The translations under genes were made by a program, and so were the position numbers. From NCBI GenBank assembly GCA_021801885.1, contig JAKABL010000006.1, forward strand, positions 12,510 through 20,757: a stretch of 8,248 nucleotides of DNA, given 5' to 3'. This document shows, piece after piece, positions 4,983 through 8,248 of the stretch (its first letter is position 1; every line of letters begins with the position of its first letter). This stretch comes from a bacterium (GTDB lineage: Bacteria; Patescibacteriota; Minisyncoccia; UBA6257; 2-01-FULL-56-20). The notes under the pieces are model-generated. The model worked only from the letters and a program-made list of their open reading frames with translations, did no database searches and was not told where the DNA came from.

Positions 4983-5702
4983 TCATATAGCTTTTGCGAC
5001 GGCGAGCGCGAGTATCTTTTTTGTGCCTGCCGCGCGAAGCGTCCGTGCGGCTTCGGTGAACGTGGCGCCCGAGGTCGTCACGTCATCGATGAGCATCACC
5101 TTCCTCGGTGCTTCCGTGGCGGGCGGCGGGCGCAGGAATCCTCTCCGCGGCGGCGCGAGCGCGTAACAGCCCGCGACGTTCTGTCGCCGCGCGGCCCGGT
5201 CATCGATCTCGCTTTGAGGATCGCGATGGACGGGCCGCGCGAGCACCTCCTTCATAAGTGGTAACCCGAAGAAGTGCGCGACCCGTTCCGCGATGAGCTC
5301 TGCCTGGTTGAATCCGCGTTCCCGCATGCGCGCCGCGGAAATGGGAACGGGGATGACCGTCATGCCTTTCAGGTCTATGGGAAGGCGGGCGATATAGTGG
5401 GCGAGGATATCGGCGAGCGGTTCCGCCGCCGCGCGCATGCGTGCGAATTTGAGGGCATGGATGAGCGCGCGGAGCGAGGGGTCGCCGTATTCGCCCGCAG
5501 CGCCGAGAAGATAGGGGACGCGGGGATGGCAGATGTTCCTGAGACCCGGGAGGGCGGCGCCGCATGCGCCGCAGAACACGCCTCGATGCGGGGCGATCGC
5601 CATCCGACATGCGTCGCAAAGCGTGCCATGGAGAAGATGCGCGCCGCACGCGAGACATTCCCCGGGGAAGAGCGCATCCAAGAGAATCGCGGCCGCGTCC
5701 AT
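4983..5702 (-). CDS. comF: ComF-family phosphoribosyltransferase-like protein
   Basis: ComF proteins are cytosolic and needed for natural transformation, probably handling incoming single-stranded DNA; the exact reaction is unsettled. The 239-residue protein has an N-terminal zinc-ribbon region with cysteine pairs at 16/19, 29/32 and 44/47 plus Cys58. The phosphoribosyltransferase domain contains VIPVPIS, RMRERGFNQAELIA and the PRPP-binding VMLIDDVTTSGAT (202-214) with its Asp-Asp pair. Length and domain order are standard, and the gene appears intact. It is the only minus-strand gene. Its stop is 12 nt from the end of the sigma operon, and its start faces pilM across a 65-nt AT-rich gap. Its place beside type IV pilus genes supports a DNA-uptake role. 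Confidence 0.93.
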   Translation of the reverse strand: MDAAAILLDALFPGECLACGAHLLHGTLCDACRMAIAPHRGVFCGACGAALPGLRNICHPRVPYLLGAAGEYGDPSLRALIHALKFARMRAAAEPLADILAHYIARLPIDLKGMTVIPVPISAARMRERGFNQAELIAERVAHFFGLPLMKEVLARPVHRDPQSEIDDRAARRQNVAGCYALAPPRRGFLRPPPATEAPRKVMLIDDVTTSGATFTEAARTLRAAGTKKILALAVAKAI

Positions 5703-5708
5703 GGTATG

Positions 5709-5714
5709 ATAGTA
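5709..5714 (-). promoter_or_regulatory. Possible -10 box of comF in the comF/pilM divergent region
   Basis: On the minus strand TACTAT lies exactly 6 nt before the comF ATG, so the first transcribed base would be about the A of the start codon. An overlapping TATCAT is a better -10 match but lies only 3 nt from the ATG. No good -35 is visible. The 65-nt gap (5703-5767) is the most AT-rich stretch in the window. On the plus strand it also holds TATACT (5761-5766), only one base before the pilM GTG, which is too close to drive an mRNA that includes that GTG. Confidence 0.3.
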
Positions 5715-5767
5715 GAGGAATTACGATAAAAATTTTCCCAAGAAACCTTTAGCAATCCCCTATACTC

Positions 5768-6853
5768 GTGGCACGACCATTTTCATTCTTTTCAAAAAGC
5801 ACGCCGTCGGCGTGTCTTGGTATCGATATCGGCACGACGTCCATCAAGGCCGTCGAAGTGAGGCGCGGCGATAAGGCTCCGCGCGTCACGAACTACGGTA
5901 TGCTCGAATCGAGCGGCTATCTTGAGCGCGCCAATCAGGTACTCCAGACGAGCGGGCTCAAGATATTCGAATCTCAGGCGGTCGAATTGCTCAAGGCCCT
6001 CATCGCGGAGCTCGGCACGTCCACGAAGGAGGCGGTGGCCTCCCTCCCTCCCTTCGAAGTGTTCACGACGCTTCTTGATTTTCCCGCGATGGATCCGAAG
6101 CAGGTGGAGCAGGCGCTCGTGTATCAGGCGCGACAGTACGTGCCGATACCGATCGAACAGGTGGCCCTCGATTGGATGAAGGTCGCGGACTATACGGACG
6201 ACAAAGGTTTTGCCCATCAGAAGATACTCCTTATTTCCGTGCCGCAGGAGGCCATCAAGAAATATCAGCGCATTTTCCAGGGCGCCGGCCTCACGCTGCG
6301 TACGCTCGAACTTGAATCGCTTTCGCTCGCGCGCCTCTTTGGCGGCGATCCGGTCTCATCCATCATCGTCGATATCGGGAGCCGTTCGACGAACATCGTA
6401 TTCCTCGAGAAGGGGATCATGGCCTGGGGCGTGCAGAGCGATTTCGCTTCGGCATCCCTCACGCAGGCGCTCGCCACGTCGCTCAGCATCAATCCGCTTC
6501 GCGCGGAGGAGCTCAAAAAGGAGCGCGGCATCGTGGGGACGGGCCCCAATCAGGACATCGCGTCGATCATGGTCCCGTTCCTTGATGCGATCGTGAACGA
6601 GGTGAAGAAAGCACAGTTCGGCTATCGCGAACAGTTTCCGGCCGCATCCAATGCGGAACGCGTGATCCTCGCCGGCGGCGGCGCGAACCTCCTCGGCATA
6701 GAGAACTATTTCGAGAAGGAGATCGGTATGCCGGTCGTCAAAGCGTCTCCGTTCGTGAAATTCGAATATCCTCCCGAGATCGTGCCGTTCGTGCCGGAGC
6801 TCAATCCGCTTATGAGCGTTGCACTGGGGCTCGGCATGAAGGGAGTGTCATAG
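5768..6853 (+). CDS. pilM: Type IV pilus assembly protein PilM (actin-like ATPase)
   Basis: PilM is a cytoplasmic actin/FtsA-like ATPase that binds the N-terminus of PilN and forms the inner ring of the type IV pilus platform. The protein is 361 residues, normal for the family. Nucleotide-binding motifs are in order: phosphate 1 GIDIGTTSIK (18-27), phosphate 2 VDIGSRSTNI (201-210) and the adenosine motif LAGGGANLLGI (301-311). LPPFEVFTTLLDFPAM and ARQYVPIPIEQVALDW (from about residue 96) are typical PilM stretches. The start is a GTG at 5768 with no SD site; no later in-frame start precedes the phosphate 1 motif. pilN follows after 75 nt, a gap that holds a large inverted repeat. The family call is secure. 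Confidence 0.96.
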   Translation: MARPFSFFSKSTPSACLGIDIGTTSIKAVEVRRGDKAPRVTNYGMLESSGYLERANQVLQTSGLKIFESQAVELLKALIAELGTSTKEAVASLPPFEVFTTLLDFPAMDPKQVEQALVYQARQYVPIPIEQVALDWMKVADYTDDKGFAHQKILLISVPQEAIKKYQRIFQGAGLTLRTLELESLSLARLFGGDPVSSIIVDIGSRSTNIVFLEKGIMAWGVQSDFASASLTQALATSLSINPLRAEELKKERGIVGTGPNQDIASIMVPFLDAIVNEVKKAQFGYREQFPAASNAERVILAGGGANLLGIENYFEKEIGMPVVKASPFVKFEYPPEIVPFVPELNPLMSVALGLGMKGVS

Positions 6854-6858
6854 CGCCT

Positions 6859-6902
6859 CGCGCACGCACGCACATGTTCCCATCGTTGTGCCCGCGTGCG
6901 CG
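6859..6902. repeat. Long interrupted inverted repeat between pilM and pilN
   Basis: CGCGCACGC (6859-6867) is perfectly complementary to GCGTGCGCG (6894-6902). Inside a 2-by-2 mismatch, GCACA (6870-6874) pairs with TGTGC (6887-6891) around a 12-nt loop, giving 14 bp of mostly G-C pairing. No T-run follows on the plus strand, so this is not a standard terminator. The right arm lies where the -35 of the pilN promoter would be, so the repeat could be an operator, or an RNA hairpin that stabilises or separates the pilM message. Confidence 0.8.
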
Positions 6903-6911
6903 AATAAAGTG

Positions 6912-6920
6912 TGGTATGAT
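6912..6920 (+). promoter_or_regulatory. Extended -10 promoter of pilN, probably giving a leaderless mRNA
   Basis: TGGTATGAT combines the TGn extension with TATGAT (five of six -10 bases) and lies 8 nt before the pilN ATG at 6929. Transcription would begin at about the start codon. There is no SD site and no recognisable -35 at normal spacing, which an extended -10 can tolerate. Confidence 0.5.
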
Positions 6921-6928
6921 ATTCATGT

Positions 6929-7504
6929 ATGCCACTCCCTCAACAGGTCGTTGAACAGCTCGAGAAGGAACCGGCGCCGTCCCGCGGACGGGGAGCCGGT
7001 GCGCTCGTCTTTTCGGGCGGCGTGCTGCTCTTTGTGGCCCTCCTCTATGCGGGCATCGCGTTCGGCTATGCGCCGTACGTGAATGCGCAGATCTCTTCAC
7101 TGAACGCCCGGCTGTCGACCGTGAACGCATCGATCAGTTCCGCCCAGGAGCAGCAGATCATCGACTTCTATTCCCAGATCACGAACCTTCAGAGCATTCT
7201 TTCCCGCCATACCTCTATGACCCGCTTCCTCTCGTGGCTCGAAAAGAACACCGAGGCGAACGTCTATTATGAGAACATGAGCGTTGCGGGAGGAGATAAG
7301 GTCTCGCTGCAGGGCGTCGCAAAGACCGAGGGCGACATCAATCAGCAGATCGCCATTTTCGAGGCATCGCCCCAGGTGGCGGACGCCGTCGTATCGAGCA
7401 TCAGTCCCGCCACGCAGACGGGAGCGGCCACGGCATCGGCGCTTTCGTTCAACGTGACGCTCACCATGCAACCTTCCGTATTTTCGCCGTCAACGACGCC
7501 TTGA
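6929..7504 (+). CDS. pilN: PilN-like type IV pilus platform protein
   Basis: PilN is an inner-membrane protein that links cytoplasmic PilM to PilO in the pilus platform. The 191-residue protein has a short cytoplasmic N-terminus (1-22), one membrane helix (about 23-48), a coiled-coil stretch (about 50-90) and a C-terminal alpha/beta domain. That domain contains FLSWLEKNTEANVYYENMSV, GDKVSLQGVAKTEGDINQQI and a closing SFNVTLTM strand, all typical of PilN. The N-terminus reads MPLPQQVVEQLEKEP and lacks the INLLP peptide by which PilN normally docks into PilM. A Ser/Pro-rich tail ends the protein. The assignment rests on layout, C-terminal pattern and position between pilM and pilO. Confidence 0.85.
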   Translation: MPLPQQVVEQLEKEPAPSRGRGAGALVFSGGVLLFVALLYAGIAFGYAPYVNAQISSLNARLSTVNASISSAQEQQIIDFYSQITNLQSILSRHTSMTRFLSWLEKNTEANVYYENMSVAGGDKVSLQGVAKTEGDINQQIAIFEASPQVADAVVSSISPATQTGAATASALSFNVTLTMQPSVFSPSTTP

Positions 7505-7535
7505 TGATCTTTTGATCGCCTATCACTCACGACCC

Positions 7536-8171
7536 ATGAAGCAGACCACCTCACAAGTATCGGGATTTCTCCTCGCACTCCTCCTTCTCGTCCTCGCGGC
7601 GATTGGATTTTTCGAATTTGTGAAGCCGGCATACGCAAATCTCATGGCGCTCAAAGGAAAGGCCGTCGCCGAGGCGACGCTCCTTGCGAATGAGCAGCAG
7701 CTTGCGGCGAAAGCGCAGTCCGTGCTCACCGCGTACGAGGCGCAGTCCTCGAGCACGCAGGCGGTGGACCTTGCGCTCCCGGTGGGACCCGACAGTGCGG
7801 ATGCGATCGCACAGCTTTACGGCGTCGCCTCGGCGAGCGGCCTCCAGGTGGCGAACGTGGGAATTGCCGTCTCCGCCGCGCCCCGGAATACGGTAGCGTC
7901 CACGGCGTATATCACGAACGGTACGAGCACCACGGCGGCCGCGGTCATCAAACCCTATGGCACGATCACCTTCCAGCTTTCCGCAACGGGAAGCTACGAG
8001 GCGCTCAAGACCTTCCTCCAGGGGCTCGAACAGAACGTCCGCGTGTTCGATGTGACCGCGCTGTCCATCCATCCGGTCGCCACGCTCACGACCTCCGGCG
8101 CGACCCTCCTCGGGACGCAGGACCTCTACACCTACAGCATCACCGCGACCGCCTACTACCAACCATCGTAA
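7536..8171 (+). CDS. pilO: PilO-like type IV pilus platform protein
   Basis: PilO pairs with PilN through coiled coils and ferredoxin-like domains on the outer side of the inner membrane. I chose the ATG at 7536 (211 aa); the upstream TTG at 7512 would add eight residues of no PilO character. The protein has a membrane helix (about 8-28), an Ala/Gln/Glu-rich coiled coil (about 31-72) and a C-terminal domain. LPVGPDSADAIAQLYGVASA and the closing GSYEALKTFLQGLEQNVRVF, followed by DVTALSI, are typical of PilO. It follows pilN after 31 nt, with no SD site and only a weak TATCAC 9 nt before the ATG, so it is probably read from the pilN message. Confidence 0.9.
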   Translation: MKQTTSQVSGFLLALLLLVLAAIGFFEFVKPAYANLMALKGKAVAEATLLANEQQLAAKAQSVLTAYEAQSSSTQAVDLALPVGPDSADAIAQLYGVASASGLQVANVGIAVSAAPRNTVASTAYITNGTSTTAAAVIKPYGTITFQLSATGSYEALKTFLQGLEQNVRVFDVTALSIHPVATLTTSGATLLGTQDLYTYSITATAYYQPS

Positions 8172-8183
8172 TCATCATCCATC

Positions 8184-8248
8184 ATGGCCATCGTCGTAGA
8201 AGAAGATCGGAAGCAGTCGCATATTTTCGCCATCGCGGGATGGTTCGT
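8184..8248 (+). CDS. Start of a small, probably membrane-anchored protein (cut by the window end)
   Basis: Twelve bases after the pilO stop, an ATG opens a frame that runs to the window end. The 21 complete codons give a charged start (MAIVVEEDRKQ) leading into a hydrophobic stretch (from about residue 14). A short acidic/basic N-terminus before a membrane helix suits a small accessory protein of the pilus operon, in the place PilP holds in proteobacteria. Too little is present to name it. Confidence 0.65.
   Translation, partial: MAIVVEEDRKQSHIFAIAGWF

Noticed and set aside
4990..5022. Plus-strand terminator of the sigma operon inside the comF 3' end (T6 at 5016-5021)
   Set aside because: The preceding G/C-rich stretch does not form a convincing stem next to the T-run.
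5798..5815. Palindrome CACGCCGTCGGCGTG near the start of pilM
   Set aside because: It lies in codons for Thr-Pro-Ser-Ala-Cys in GC-rich coding DNA; no U-tract or promoter link makes a regulatory role likely.
1..8248. CRISPR arrays, insertion sequences, tRNA or rRNA genes, attachment sites
   Set aside because: I saw no regularly spaced repeats, transposase, terminal inverted repeats, tRNA cloverleaf or rRNA-like conserved sequence on either strand.

Overview
The window looks like part of a small-genome, Patescibacteria/CPR (Parcubacteria-like) chromosome. The reasons are a PilM-PilN-PilO set of the type common in that group, a short sigma-70-family factor beside a small one-pass membrane protein, tightly packed short genes, and almost no Shine-Dalgarno (SD) sites. 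The GC content appears to be in the high fifties by eye, which would be high for that group. The assignment is an inference from gene content. The standard genetic code appears to apply, because TGA ends several well-delimited genes (dedA, tmk, the sigma factor gene, pilN, comF).

Layout: (1) Positions 1-140 hold the terminator of an unseen upstream gene and an extended -10 promoter. (2) 141-1419 hold an overlapping pair of membrane proteins, a GtrA-family protein and a DedA-family protein, both of families linked to lipid-carrier handling. (3) 1540-2830 hold dcd and tmk, two steps of dTTP synthesis, closed by a very strong terminator that overlaps the tmk stop codon. (4) 2855-4970 hold a sigma-factor operon: a near-consensus promoter, a tiny leader ORF inside a terminator-like hairpin, a sigma-70-family factor, a one-pass membrane protein (candidate anti-sigma factor) and a secreted protein with two cysteines. 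(5) 4983-5702 on the minus strand is comF, convergent with the sigma operon (12-nt gap) and divergent from the pilus genes. (6) 5768 to the end holds pilM, pilN, pilO and the start of a further small protein: the inner-membrane platform of a type IV pilus machine.

How it fits together: type IV pilus genes beside comF are consistent with DNA uptake. GtrA and DedA act on envelope lipid carriers. Dcd (probably the bifunctional deaminase/dUTPase type) and Tmk feed dTTP. The sigma operon looks like an envelope-responsive regulatory module.

The most unusual regulatory features are two. The sigma gene leader has a promoter, a four-codon Met-Met-Pro-Trp ORF, a 5-bp hairpin and a U-tract directly before the start codon. 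Several genes (dcd, pilN, perhaps comF) have a -10-like box only 6-8 nt before the start codon, which suggests leaderless mRNAs. No stretch over 300 nt lacks a gene.
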